In this document: piece by piece, positions 1 through 8,368 of the stretch | How the letters are laid out: each line of letters starts with the position of its first letter | Position numbering within the stretch: the first letter of the stretch is position 1 | Origin: an uncultured Clostridia bacterium | GTDB taxonomy: Bacteria > Bacillota > Clostridia > Oscillospirales > Acutalibacteraceae | Assembly: GCA_945876745.1 (NCBI GenBank) | Contig: CAMCPL010000002.1 | Span: 1-64,000 of the forward strand | Length of the DNA: 64,000 bases | Reading direction: 5' to 3' | The notes under the pieces: generated by a model | The model's database searches: none | Seen by the model: only the letters and a program-made list of their open reading frames with translations | What the model was told of the DNA's origin: nothing | Position numbers and translations under genes: made by a program

Positions 1-9
1 ATGCAAAAA

Positions 10-43
10 AATAAATGTTGGAGTTCCCACCCCAACATTTATT
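10..43 (-). terminator. Inverted repeat, leftward terminator-like
   Basis: Twelve-base arms (AATAAATGTTGG and its complement) flank a 10-base loop. Read leftward, the stem is followed by a run of T, so it could end a leftward transcript. No leftward gene is visible to its right, so its role is unclear. Confidence 0.5.
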
Positions 44-73
44 ATAGAACCAAAATAAATGTTTTTAGTGTGA

Positions 74-111
74 CCTTGCAGGTTTAATTATCTGCGAGGT
101 TTTTTATTTTT
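74..111 (+). terminator. Intrinsic terminator before the phage operon
   Basis: The stem CCTTGCAG/CTGCGAGG (one G-U pair) is followed by TTTTTTATTTTT. It ends transcription entering from the left, which suggests that the phage-like operon downstream is an independent transcription unit and does not continue an upstream operon. Confidence 0.7.
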
Positions 112-113
112 GT

Positions 114-143
114 TTGACAATTCCTATCTTTTTGCAGGTATAT
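114..143 (+). promoter_or_regulatory. Putative promoter of the phage operon
   Basis: TTGACA is followed after 18 bases by the weak -10 sequence GTATAT. The -10 lies inside the first of two imperfect 26-base direct repeats, so control by a protein binding those repeats is plausible. This is inference from position only. Confidence 0.4.
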
Positions 144-220
144 GCGCAAATGATGAATATCGGGCGGAAAATTAAAATATTTTCGCTTTTTTGGGCAGGA
201 ATATGCATAAAAGGTGAATA
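134..220 (+). repeat. Two imperfect 26-base direct repeats
   Basis: Copies at 134-159 and 195-220 match at 21 of 26 positions. Both begin GCAGG, contain ATATGC and end TGAATA, and they are 61 bases apart. They lie between the -10 region and the first phage gene, which suits an operator or activator site. Confidence 0.5.
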
Positions 221-296
221 AAAACGCCGTTTTCAGCCTATGGGTGAAGGGCGTTTGAAAAATGCACTTCGAAATATCGGTGAAGGGTGGTCAAAT

Positions 297-626
297 ATGG
301 CACGAAAAAAATTGAGCGTTCAGGAGCAGGTAACGCAGGGCTTAACTCAGCTTGCACTCGGCTCGGTGAACGACGCAGTATCGCTTTTGTTTATGAGCGA
401 GGAGGAGATAATGCAAAGGCTTCCTAAATTAAAGCTCTTTAACGTAAGCGAAATAAAACGTCCCAAGGGCGGAGGAATGGAGATAAAATTCTTCGACAGA
501 ATTAAGGCAATGGAACGCCTGTCTTATACCGAAGCCTCACGGCAGGAAAGTGGGCTGAGCTTTTACGAGGCACTCGAAAAAAGTGCAGTAAGGGCAAGCA
601 GGGAAAACGGTAATGATGAAATTTAA
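297..626 (+). CDS. Phage terminase small subunit-like protein
   Basis: A protein of 109 residues, shorter than usual small terminases. Its middle carries the pattern GGMEIKFFDRIKAMERL, which resembles the conserved C-terminal segment of PBSX XtmA-type small terminases (an EIK..D..KALE motif). The N-terminal DNA-binding helix-turn-helix of that family is not evident, so only the subunit-contact part may remain. I chose the ATG preceded by GAAGGGTGG; the frame is open 19 codons further upstream, but that start has no ribosome site. It overlaps the large terminase by 14 bases. In a working phage it would recognise DNA for packaging. The assignment rests on this motif and on gene order. Confidence 0.6.
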   Translation: MARKKLSVQEQVTQGLTQLALGSVNDAVSLLFMSEEEIMQRLPKLKLFNVSEIKRPKGGGMEIKFFDRIKAMERLSYTEASRQESGLSFYEALEKSAVRASRENGNDEI

Positions 627-1866
627 GCCTTTTTCCGCAAAGCAATTAAAAACGCTGAATTGGTGGTGCGTTGGGAGTAAGGATTGCGGCAAAAACGGCT
701 TGATATGCGACGGTGCAGTAAGATCGGGCAAGACGCTTTGTATGTCGCTGTCGTTCATATTTTGGGCATTTTATTCGTTTTCGGACACCTCGTTTGCACT
801 TTGCGGCAAGACTATAAGCAGTCTTCGGCGCAATGTTGTCACCCCCATAATACCTATGCTGACCTCACTCGGATTTACAGTAGAAGAGAAGCTCAGCAGA
901 AATGTTATTGAAATAAAAATGAACGGCGTGGAAAACAGATTTTATCTTTTCGGCGGCAGAGACGAAAGCTCCGCTTCGTTAATCCAGGGTATGACCTTGG
1001 GCGGCGTTCTTTTTGACGAGGTTGCGCTTATGCCGCGTTCGTTTGTTGAGCAGGCGCTTGCAAGGTGCTCGCTTGAGGGCTCAAAATTTTGGTTCAACTG
1101 CAATCCGGAGCATCCGTTTCATTGGTTTTATAATGAGTGGATAAAGAAAACCGATGAAAAAAATATGCTCTATCTTCATTTTACAATGCAGGACAACCCC
1201 TCGTTGTCGAGCGAAATCCGTTGCCGATATGAAAAATTATACACAGGTGCGTTTTACGAAAGATTTATTGAGGGCAAGTGGGTTGCCGCAGACGGCTTGG
1301 TTTATCCGATGTTTTCGACGGCAAAAAACGTTAAGGACGGCAAAGACTTTTCACAGTACTATTTAAGCTGTGACTACGGCACGGTCAATCCCTTTTCGCT
1401 CGGACTTTGGGGAAAGGGGTCGGACGGCTGGTACAGGATTGACGAGTACTATCATTCTTCAAGGGATAGGGGCGTTCAGCTTACCGACGAGGAATATTAC
1501 GAAAAGCTAAAGGAGCTTTGCGCCGACAGAAAAATAACGGCGCTAATCATTGACCCGTCCGCCGCATCGTTTATTCAAACGGTGAAGCGACACAACGAAA
1601 TAACCGTAATAAAAGCGGATAATGACGTTTTGGCAGGTATAAACAGAGTATGCTCCGCACTCAAAAATCAGGAAATATTTATATCGCCCAAATGCACCGA
1701 CTCCATTAGAGAGTTTACGATTTACAGGTGGGACAACGATATAAAAAGAGACGCACCGAAAAAAGAAAACGATCACGCAATGGACGATATAAGATACTTT
1801 GTCAGCACCGTGCTCAATAGCGACAAAGAGGATTATTCGTTTTCGATTGCAGTAGAAAGGAAGTGA
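613..1866 (+). CDS. Phage terminase large subunit (PBSX type)
   Basis: The 417-residue DNA-packaging motor. The ATPase half has a Walker A DGAVRSGKT (33-41) and a Walker B GVLFDEV (131-137), followed by the conserved segment FWFNCNPEHPFHWFYNEW (about 159-176). The nuclease half has the expected acidic residues: D254 in SCDYGT, D314 in LIIDPS, and D387/D391/D392 in DHAMDD. This is the arrangement of Terminase_3/XtmB proteins. Length and motifs are complete, so the motor looks functional. In its family it pumps DNA into the prohead through the portal encoded next and cuts it with the C-terminal nuclease. Confidence 0.93.
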   Translation: MMKFKPFSAKQLKTLNWWCVGSKDCGKNGLICDGAVRSGKTLCMSLSFIFWAFYSFSDTSFALCGKTISSLRRNVVTPIIPMLTSLGFTVEEKLSRNVIEIKMNGVENRFYLFGGRDESSASLIQGMTLGGVLFDEVALMPRSFVEQALARCSLEGSKFWFNCNPEHPFHWFYNEWIKKTDEKNMLYLHFTMQDNPSLSSEIRCRYEKLYTGAFYERFIEGKWVAADGLVYPMFSTAKNVKDGKDFSQYYLSCDYGTVNPFSLGLWGKGSDGWYRIDEYYHSSRDRGVQLTDEEYYEKLKELCADRKITALIIDPSAASFIQTVKRHNEITVIKADNDVLAGINRVCSALKNQEIFISPKCTDSIREFTIYRWDNDIKRDAPKKENDHAMDDIRYFVSTVLNSDKEDYSFSIAVERK

Positions 1867-1870
1867 AGCC

Positions 1871-3025
1871 TTGGGCATTTTCAAAAGAGAAAGAAAAAAC
1901 GGTGAAAAGCCGAGCGTTGAAGCTTCAACCTCGGTACAGACAAGCTCGCAAAATACACATCCGTTTAGATATCTCAACGGCTATATTCCGCTTGAAAACA
2001 CGGACAATCAGGTTTACAGGTCAATTAGGGAGGGCGTTCCGCTTATTGACAGCGCAATAAACAAGATTATCAGGCTGATGGGTGGATTTGAGTTCAAAAC
2101 CGGTGACGACGCACTCGATAAAAGAGTTAACGAGTTTTTTGAAAGGGTGAATGTCGGCGGAAATCAGCAGGGAATTAATGCGTTTGTCGATAATTTTATG
2201 TCCCAGCTTTTGACCTACGGCACGGCGGTCGGCGAGATGGTGGCGGACGAATACGGCTTTTATGCGCTTTACAACGCAGAGCTGAAAGCGGTTGAGGTTA
2301 AAAGAGCGAAGAACAATCTTGACTTGGTATTTTATCCGAATACTGTTTCCGGCAGTCAGCCGTTTGAGCATCAGGACAGAATATTGTTTTGCGTGCTTAA
2401 TCCCGAAGCGGGGCAAATAACCGGCACAAGTCTGTTAAAGGGCTTGCCGTTTGTTACAGATATTTTGCTTAAAATATTCAATACAATAGGCACGAATTGG
2501 CAGAGAGTCGGCAATTTGAGATATGCCGTGACATATAAGCCGCAGAATGACGGAGTGGACAAGGCGTTTGCAAAGGAAAGAGCAAACCAGATGGCGAACG
2601 CTTGGCGTGACGCTATGAGCAGTAAGGACGCAGTAAAGGACTTTGTGGCGGTCGGCGACGTTAAGGTGAGCGTTATCGGTGCAGATAATCAAATACTTGA
2701 CAGCGAGGTGCCTGTTCGACAACTGCTTGAACAGATTGTTGCAAAGACAGGACTTATGCCGTATATGTTCGGCTTGTCTTGGTCTACAACCGAGCGAATG
2801 AGCTCACAGCAGGCAGACGTTCTTACTACCGAGCTTGAAGCGTACCGAAGAATTATTTCGCCGGTGATAAAGAAAATCGGCGAGGCGTATTTGAAGAGCT
2901 TGGGCATTTACCGTGATGTGAGCGTTGAGTGGAGCGAGATTACCTTGCAGGATGAAACACAAAGCGCACAGGCTCGTCTTTATAATGCACAGGCAGACAA
3001 TTTATTAAAGGAGGGTGAAAATTGA
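1871..3025 (+). CDS. Phage portal protein
   Basis: A 384-residue portal in the standard place after the large terminase. It resembles the XkdE/SPP1-gp6-like group in having an N-terminal region entering an IREGVPLIDSAINKI helix, a GTSLL segment, and a C-terminal LYNAQAD...LLKEGEN helix. It begins with TTG preceded by AGGAAGTGAAG, four bases after the terminase stop. The portal forms the ring through which DNA enters the head and to which connectors attach. It is somewhat short for the group but continuous. Confidence 0.85.
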   Translation: MGIFKRERKNGEKPSVEASTSVQTSSQNTHPFRYLNGYIPLENTDNQVYRSIREGVPLIDSAINKIIRLMGGFEFKTGDDALDKRVNEFFERVNVGGNQQGINAFVDNFMSQLLTYGTAVGEMVADEYGFYALYNAELKAVEVKRAKNNLDLVFYPNTVSGSQPFEHQDRILFCVLNPEAGQITGTSLLKGLPFVTDILLKIFNTIGTNWQRVGNLRYAVTYKPQNDGVDKAFAKERANQMANAWRDAMSSKDAVKDFVAVGDVKVSVIGADNQILDSEVPVRQLLEQIVAKTGLMPYMFGLSWSTTERMSSQQADVLTTELEAYRRIISPVIKKIGEAYLKSLGIYRDVSVEWSEITLQDETQSAQARLYNAQADNLLKEGEN

Positions 3026-3978
3026 CGCAGGGTATTATCCTAAAAAGCGTTGCAACAAACGAGGATTTGGCAAAGATTCAACAGTTTTCAAGGCGCGAGC
3101 TTTTGCCTGAGGAAATTTACGTTTTCAATGTTGATTTATGCAACAACGATGTCGACAGGGATTACGAAAAGTTTTCTGTTGAAACGCTGAAGCAAATGGC
3201 AGAGCTTTTCGTCGGCAAAACGGGAATTTTTGACCATTCGATGAAAAGCGCCGACCAGACGGCTCGAATTTTTGACGCCTTTGTTGAAAAGGTAAACGGA
3301 AAAAAGACTGCCGACGGTGAGGATTTTTACAGCCTAAAGGCAAAGGCGTATATGCTCAATAATGAGGAAAACAAATCTCTCATAGACAGCATTGAGGCAG
3401 GAATTAAAAAAGAGGTTTCCGTTTCGTGCAGTGTTGACAAGGCGTATTGCTCAATTTGCCATACGGACAGAAAAAGAGCCGCCTGTGAGCACAGAAAGGG
3501 CAGAATGTACGGCGACAGGCTATGCTTTAATATTCTCACCGACGCAACTGACGCTTATGAATTTTCGTTTGTTGCAGTACCTGCACAGCGTGAGGCAGGC
3601 GTTACAAAATCATTCTCGGTTAAGGAGGAAGCAGAAATGCAGGACATTGTAAAAATGATTAGTCAGGGTGACGAGCTCACTCTTTCAAAATCGCAGACAA
3701 ACGAGCTTTATTCCTACATAGAGGGCTTAAAGCAGGAGGCGGAGCTTGGCGAAGCCTACAAGAAGAAGCTGATTAAGCAGGTCGTTGACCTATTCAAATC
3801 GGCTTTTCCGAAAATGGACGAGGCGCTTTTCGTATCGGTTGCCTCGGTTATGACAAGCAAGGAGCTTTTGGGCTTTTGCGACGGTATGAAAAAGAGCCTT
3901 AACGAATCTAAAATCAAGCCTCAGCTTGCAGTTAAGGCGGAAACAAAAATGAATGATTACTCAGACTTTAAGATTTAG
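3022..3978 (+). CDS. Prohead protease fused to scaffold-like domain
   Basis: A protein of 318 residues beginning at TTG with a strong AAAGGAGGGTG site, overlapping the portal stop. Residues 1-200 resemble XkdF-type prohead proteases: an early NVDLCNNDVDRDYEKF segment, a GIFDHSM motif, KEVSVSCSV, and an EFSFVAVPAQREAGVTKS ending, as in HK97-like S78 proteases. A compact Cys/His cluster (CSICHTDRKRAACEH) sits before the last motif and could bind a metal. Residues 200-318 are helical and charged, as expected for a scaffold or delta domain. The known role of the family is shaping and maturing the capsid. Confidence 0.75.
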   Translation: MTQGIILKSVATNEDLAKIQQFSRRELLPEEIYVFNVDLCNNDVDRDYEKFSVETLKQMAELFVGKTGIFDHSMKSADQTARIFDAFVEKVNGKKTADGEDFYSLKAKAYMLNNEENKSLIDSIEAGIKKEVSVSCSVDKAYCSICHTDRKRAACEHRKGRMYGDRLCFNILTDATDAYEFSFVAVPAQREAGVTKSFSVKEEAEMQDIVKMISQGDELTLSKSQTNELYSYIEGLKQEAELGEAYKKKLIKQVVDLFKSAFPKMDEALFVSVASVMTSKELLGFCDGMKKSLNESKIKPQLAVKAETKMNDYSDFKI

Positions 3979-3989
3979 GAGGAAAAAAT

Positions 3990-4349
3990 ATGTCAGTATC
4001 ATACAACGGTTTTGATGTTAAATGCATCACATTTGAAAAGAAGCCGTCAACTCAAATTATCGCAGGTGATTTGGTTGCACAGGGCGCAGATGGCTATATT
4101 GAAAAGGTTAGCGCGAACGCTCCGTTTTTCGGAGTTGCTTCATGCGTAAGAGATAATTTTGTTACGGTTCAGATTAAGGGCTATGCAGAGCTTGAATACA
4201 CAGGCTCAAGCGCACCGTCCGGTCTTTGCAAGCTCGTATCAAACGGCGCAGGCAAGGTAAGCGTTGACTCGTCAACTACCTCCGTAAACCCTGCAAGAAT
4301 GGTGCTCAAGCGCGACGAAGCAGCAAAGAAAATCGGCGTAGTATTATAA
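3990..4349 (+). CDS. Probable capsid decoration protein
   Basis: A 119-residue, beta-rich, glycine- and serine-rich protein between the protease-scaffold and the major capsid gene, with an AGGAGG site. The position and the small beta character fit a head decoration or cement protein, which stabilises the shell. I see no motif that proves it. A conserved hypothetical head protein is the alternative. Confidence 0.55.
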   Translation: MSVSYNGFDVKCITFEKKPSTQIIAGDLVAQGADGYIEKVSANAPFFGVASCVRDNFVTVQIKGYAELEYTGSSAPSGLCKLVSNGAGKVSVDSSTTSVNPARMVLKRDEAAKKIGVVL

Positions 4350-4367
4350 TTTAAGGAGGACAAAAAT

Positions 4368-5351
4368 ATGACATTTGATACCATTAAGCTCGACAAGGGC
4401 TTGTACACATCGAACAAGGGCTTTACAAGAGCGCTTGAGGAAATTGACCCGAGTGAAAACTATATCGGCACAGAGCTTGAGGGTCTCGACGCTTATGAAA
4501 GACAGCTCAAGAGATTCGATATCAAGGTAAAGGGTGCAAATTCCGACACTATTTCAAAGTTTTTCCAGACCTCGGATTCGGCGGCTTTGTTCCCGGAATA
4601 CGTTTCAAGAGCAGTAAGAACAGGTCTTACAAACAACATTCTTGAAGACTTGGTTGCAACTACAACTATTATCGACAGTCTTGATTACCGTTCAATCGAA
4701 TGTGTTGAGTCTGAAAAGGTAACAGACGGTAGGGATTTTATCAACGAGGGTACTCATATTCCGGAAACCGTTATTAAGACAAACAGCAATCTCACCCAGC
4801 TTCACAAGGTGGGCAGAAGCCTCGTCGCTTCATATGAAGCACTTAAATCGCAGAGACTCGACCTTTTCACCGTTTCTCTCGGTCAAATCGGTAATTATAT
4901 CGCAAGCTGTGAGACTATGCAGGCAATTAATACGCTTCTCGGTGCTACAAAGAGCCTTGATTATGCAGGTGATGAAATTGCATACGCAGACCTTATTGAA
5001 ATGTGGAAGAGCCTTGCGCCTTATGAGATGAATACACTCATTGCAGAGGGTGACAATGTTACAAAAATTCTTCAAATGAACGAGTTCAAGGATTCGTATG
5101 CAGGACAGAATTTCCACGCAACAGGTCAGCTTGCAACTCCTGTCGGTGCAAAGCTTGTTTATTCTCCGACAAATATTCTTTCGGGCAAGGTTATTGCGAT
5201 TGATAAGCGTTATGCACTTGAAAAGGTACAGTTCGGCGACATCGTTACCGACTTTGACAAGCTTATCGACCGTCAGCTTGAACGTGCGACAATCACGCTT
5301 ACAAGCGGCTTCAACCGTCTCATCGACGGCGCTTGCGTTATCGCGTCTTAA
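4368..5351 (+). CDS. Major capsid protein
   Basis: A 327-residue protein with an AAGGAGG site. It has the expected shape for an HK97-fold coat protein: a charged, helical N-terminal part (about 1-80), then a domain with FINEGTHIPE and a long spine-like helix (KVGRSLVASYEALKSQRLD), and a C-terminal beta segment (ERATITLTSG). It follows portal and protease, as in PBSX (XkdG). No independent motif identifies it, but length, place and the pattern of a long helix followed by strands are consistent. It would form the shell around the packaged DNA. Confidence 0.8.
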   Translation: MTFDTIKLDKGLYTSNKGFTRALEEIDPSENYIGTELEGLDAYERQLKRFDIKVKGANSDTISKFFQTSDSAALFPEYVSRAVRTGLTNNILEDLVATTTIIDSLDYRSIECVESEKVTDGRDFINEGTHIPETVIKTNSNLTQLHKVGRSLVASYEALKSQRLDLFTVSLGQIGNYIASCETMQAINTLLGATKSLDYAGDEIAYADLIEMWKSLAPYEMNTLIAEGDNVTKILQMNEFKDSYAGQNFHATGQLATPVGAKLVYSPTNILSGKVIAIDKRYALEKVQFGDIVTDFDKLIDRQLERATITLTSGFNRLIDGACVIAS

Positions 5352-5366
5352 TCGGGAGAGCAGGCT

Positions 5367-5711
5367 ATGACGATTGATGAGGTAACAGGACTTTTGCGTA
5401 TAATATCGGATTTTTCCGACGAGGAGATAGAATATTATTTTCCTCTTGTGCAGATGTATTTCAATCAGTACAGGGACATTGACGCAGAGCAAGGAGACAG
5501 AGAAAAGCTCGTATATCTTGTTGCTTCAAGAATTTATTACGAAATCTCGAAGCTGCGAATTAATGCCGACATTAGCTCGTTTAAGGCGGGAGACATAACT
5601 GTGACCTCCCGTGAGAGCGGTCTTCAAAAAGCGAAAAGAGTTTATGAAGCGGCGCTTGAAAACGCAGGCGGCTTAGTCGAGGACACGGGATTTGTATTTA
5701 AGGGAGTGTGA
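5367..5711 (+). CDS. Head-tail connector (first, XkdH position)
   Basis: A protein of 114 residues, mostly helical, directly after the capsid gene. The pattern of an N-terminal acidic helix, then LVASRIYYEISKLR, then TVTSRESGLQKAKRVYEAA resembles gp6/gp15-like adaptor proteins that bind beneath the portal. The role is inferred from position and helix content. Confidence 0.65.
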   Translation: MTIDEVTGLLRIISDFSDEEIEYYFPLVQMYFNQYRDIDAEQGDREKLVYLVASRIYYEISKLRINADISSFKAGDITVTSRESGLQKAKRVYEAALENAGGLVEDTGFVFKGV

Positions 5712-5713
5712 GT

Positions 5714-6082
5714 ATGCAGAAAAAGGATTTGGAAAGCATAATTCGAGTTAAGCTTGAAGAATACGGACAACCCTGCACAATCACTCTGTCAAACGGCGAG
5801 GTCATTACCGCAAGGGTGATGACCAAACGCCTTTGGCAAAACGACAAGACGAGGTTTGACTCCGATATGACGATGCTCGGAAAAAGCAGCAAGGATTATT
5901 TGGTTGTTTATCTGCCGAATGTATATGATTTCAGTCTTTGCGGTGAAGATGATATTTTGACGCTCGGTGCGGAAGAATACCGATTTGTAAAAACAAGCGC
6001 TTATTACACGGCAGATAAGATTATTTACTATTACTGTGTAGCAAGAAAAATTATCGGGGAGGACGAAAATGTATTTGAATAA
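5714..6082 (+). CDS. Head-tail joining protein (XkdI position)
   Basis: A 122-residue, beta-rich protein. I chose the ATG because AAGGGAG lies seven bases before it. A GTG six bases earlier overlaps the upstream stop, but its ribosome site would be too close. Small beta-barrel stoppers occupy this place in PBSX/SPP1-type heads and keep DNA in the capsid. No diagnostic motif is visible. Confidence 0.55.
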   Translation: MQKKDLESIIRVKLEEYGQPCTITLSNGEVITARVMTKRLWQNDKTRFDSDMTMLGKSSKDYLVVYLPNVYDFSLCGEDDILTLGAEEYRFVKTSAYYTADKIIYYYCVARKIIGEDENVFE

Positions 6083-6470
6083 AGAAATAGACGAGGTTAT
6101 TCATACCTTGCGAAATACGAACGAGCTTAAAGAGATTTCTTTTTTGAAGGCGTTTCCGTATGTTACAAAGCCGACAAGGCTTTCGAAAAGATGCGCCGTT
6201 TTGTCTCCTAATTCACTTGAGCTTGAAAGCGTAAGCGTTGACAATACCGATTTTTACGGCACGGGAGAAATAAGAATTGACTTGTTTTGCCCTTATCATT
6301 TGGGCTCGCCGGTAATATTTGACGATATGCAAAAAATTGTGAAAGCGTCGCTTAATGACGAAATAAGCAAGATAAGCATATCGGCAATATCGGTCGATTC
6401 CTCGTGTGAATGTTATGTGCTTACAGCGGTTTTAGGCTTCGGGTATTACGAAAAAACGGAGGAACTATGA
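6069..6470 (+). CDS. Tail terminator or completion-like protein (XkdJ position)
   Basis: A protein of 133 residues overlapping its neighbours on both sides. The order of N-terminal helix, central strands (ELESVSVDNTDFYGTGEIRIDLFCPY) and C-terminal strand (YVLTAVLGFGYYEK) resembles tail terminator/completion proteins that close the tail and bind the head connector. In a full phage the sheath and tube genes would follow at once; here they do not. Confidence 0.5.
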   Translation: MYLNKEIDEVIHTLRNTNELKEISFLKAFPYVTKPTRLSKRCAVLSPNSLELESVSVDNTDFYGTGEIRIDLFCPYHLGSPVIFDDMQKIVKASLNDEISKISISAISVDSSCECYVLTAVLGFGYYEKTEEL

Positions 6471-6571
6471 TGGAAAACGAGAGCACGGCAGCTATTTTGA
6501 AAATTGAGGAAATCAGCGATATTGTTATGCTTGATTCAAGGCGTTACGACAACGGCTTTAGAGGTGAGTAG
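6467..6571 (+). CDS. 34-residue unknown protein at the missing-tail junction
   Basis: A short frame with a good ribosome site (GGAGG, four bases before the first ATG), overlapping the connector stop by four bases and ending just before the LysM-protein gene. The peptide is acidic at its start (MENESTAAILKIEEI) and ends in RRYDNGFRGE. It lies where sheath, tube, chaperone and tape-measure genes would stand. It could be a remnant of one of these, a small adaptor, or a translated linker that keeps coupling. I do not recognise it. Confidence 0.5.
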   Translation: MMENESTAAILKIEEISDIVMLDSRRYDNGFRGE

Positions 6572-6574
6572 CAG

Positions 6575-7090
6575 ATGAAAATGATAAAAATGAAATACCG
6601 TGATTTTGAATTTGAGGTGAATCCGAGCGAGGTCAGTATGAAGCTGACGAAGAATATTTCAAAAACGGATTTTACTAATTACGGTGAAAAATGCGAGGAA
6701 ATAAACAAAAAGGGTGCGATTATTTCCGGCAAGGGCTATTTTGTCGGAGAGGACGCAATGAACAAGGCATATGCACTTGTCAGGGTTTACAACAAAAAGG
6801 GAAGCGATTTTCTTTTTACGCCGTTTTGCAATCCGAAAAAAATGCTTTTTACTTCGCTTGAAATTCATTACAGCGCGTCAGACAGCAGGGTCGAGTATTC
6901 ATTTGAATTTACGCAGGACGGCTTTGAGAAAAACGAGAATTATGATTTCGGCTATACCGTCGCTCTTGAGGGTGAAAATCTTTTCGACGTTTCAGACAGG
7001 ACGGGAGTTGAGATTCAAAGGCTCGTATCCCTTAATGATTTCGGCGATTTGTTTGCCGTTAGGGAGGGTGACAGGATATGGCTGATATAA
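6575..7090 (+). CDS. LysM-containing tail protein (XkdP-like)
   Basis: A 171-residue protein. The N-terminal two thirds are beta-rich and include a GKGYFVGEDAMNKAYALVRVYNKKG segment. The C-terminal 45 residues form a LysM-type repeat with YTVALEGENLFDVSDRTG and a final GDRIWLI. PBSX XkdP and related proteins have this layout and link the tail tube or tape measure to the baseplate hub. Its family partner, the tape measure, is absent upstream. Confidence 0.75.
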   Translation: MKMIKMKYRDFEFEVNPSEVSMKLTKNISKTDFTNYGEKCEEINKKGAIISGKGYFVGEDAMNKAYALVRVYNKKGSDFLFTPFCNPKKMLFTSLEIHYSASDSRVEYSFEFTQDGFEKNENYDFGYTVALEGENLFDVSDRTGVEIQRLVSLNDFGDLFAVREGDRIWLI

Positions 7091-8028
7091 GCATTTCACT
7101 TTTTGATTTGAATGAATGTGAAACGGTTGTTGATAATTTAATATCGTATGAGCTTTGCGAGGATTGCGACGCACCGTGCGACAGCTTAAGTCTGACGTTT
7201 TTTAGCAAAAAGGTGCTTGACGAAATATACAGGGTTGAGGCGAGCGTTGACGGAAAACGTGTGTTTACCGGCTTCGCCGATACCCAGCGTGAACAGATTA
7301 GTGACAACGGCTTTGTGTGCTTCATTTATGCTCGTTCAAGCGCCTGTCTGCTTACGGACAGCGAGGCAAAACCCTTTACATACAACTCTCCGAGTGCGTT
7401 GGGACTTTTCAAGGCAAACTGCGACGGCTTCGGCTTTAGCTACGAAGCAGGAAATATTTACTGCGAAAATCAGTATCAGGTGAGCAAGGGAACATCAAAA
7501 TTTTCTGCTTTGCAGGATTTTGTTTACGGTGTGACGGGTGACAGAATAAGAATTGACTGTAACAATGCGCTCACGCTTATGAAAACGAAAAACAGCCGCA
7601 CCTTGAAAGGCGGCGTTATCGGCATAAAACGAGTTATTAACCGTGCAAACGCCCTTGAAAAAATCAACTACAAGCTCAATTCTGACAAGGATTATATTTA
7701 CTGCCGTGAAAGCGCTTTTATGAAAAAGCGAAAAATTCGCTCACGGGTAATGAAAAATCTTGCCTATGTTGAGGATTGGCGCAGGGATAAGGTCCTTTCG
7801 AGTGTGATGAAGTCGAAAAACAGCGAATACCATACTTATACAATAATTGTTTCGGGATTTGAGAAAATCGGCCTTATGGACGAGGTTCGGTGCTTTGACA
7901 GCTTCTTCGGAAATATTTGCGGCATTGTTTATTCGGTTGTTCATTCGCAAAGCGGCGGAGTTGAGCAGACTTGTATTAAGGCGAGGATACCGTTTGATTT
8001 GGAGGAAATGACTTATGTGGATGAGTAA
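7078..8028 (+). CDS. Baseplate hub, gpD/XkdQ-like
   Basis: A 316-residue protein starting inside the end of the LysM gene. The N-terminal SISLFDLNECETVVDNLISYELCEDCDAPCDSLSLTF pattern, the following strand and FTGFAD, and the later DRIRIDCNNALTLMK and VSGFEKIGLMDEVRCFD segments fit the late-control-D/XkdQ family of hub proteins. The length is close to XkdQ. In contractile tails the hub sits at the end of the tube and carries the spike, so a hub without a tube is unusual. Confidence 0.75.
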   Translation: MADISISLFDLNECETVVDNLISYELCEDCDAPCDSLSLTFFSKKVLDEIYRVEASVDGKRVFTGFADTQREQISDNGFVCFIYARSSACLLTDSEAKPFTYNSPSALGLFKANCDGFGFSYEAGNIYCENQYQVSKGTSKFSALQDFVYGVTGDRIRIDCNNALTLMKTKNSRTLKGGVIGIKRVINRANALEKINYKLNSDKDYIYCRESAFMKKRKIRSRVMKNLAYVEDWRRDKVLSSVMKSKNSEYHTYTIIVSGFEKIGLMDEVRCFDSFFGNICGIVYSVVHSQSGGVEQTCIKARIPFDLEEMTYVDE

Positions 8029-8368
8029 ATGTTTATCTGAAAGACAAAAAAGCTCCACGCCCGAAAAAGGCAAGGTTACGCTTTCGTCAGGTCAGCTTGA
8101 AGCCGGCTCAACTCTTATGAGCCGAGGAATTGAAAGCTATGCGCCGTACGGCTATCAAAGCAATCCGCCTGTCGGAGAAAGTGTTATGATTATTCCGTCA
8201 AACAGCGGTCAGGCACTTGTCGGAACGCTGTGTAAGGCAGAAAGTCTTGAAACAGGCGAGGTCAGGCTTTCGTCGCTCGGCGGCGCAGTAATCCTGCTTA
8301 AAAACGACGGGAGCATTGTGCTAAACGGCTTGGTAATTAACAAACACGGGGTGATTGAAAATGAATGA
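8015..8368 (+). CDS. Baseplate spike-like protein (Mu gp45/gpV type)
   Basis: A protein of 117 residues with GGAGG nine bases before the ATG, overlapping the hub gene. The pattern of an oligosaccharide-binding-like strand set, then YGYQSNPPVGESVMII, a GEVRLSSLGGAVILLKNDGSIVLNG strand and a short C-terminus resembles Mu gp45-like spikes. Such spikes trimerise into the piercing tip under the hub. PBSX has XkdR at this place, so the cluster is a PBSX/Mu mosaic here. Confidence 0.65.
   Translation: MWMSKCLSERQKSSTPEKGKVTLSSGQLEAGSTLMSRGIESYAPYGYQSNPPVGESVMIIPSNSGQALVGTLCKAESLETGEVRLSSLGGAVILLKNDGSIVLNGLVINKHGVIENE

Noticed and set aside
1-43. ATG at the first base as a gene start
   Set aside because: No ribosome site is visible, the frame is soon inside the inverted repeat, and it is only an accident of where the window begins.
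240-296. Longer N-terminus for the small terminase
   Set aside because: The first ATG of the open frame has no ribosome site; the ATG at 297 is preceded by GAAGGGTGG.
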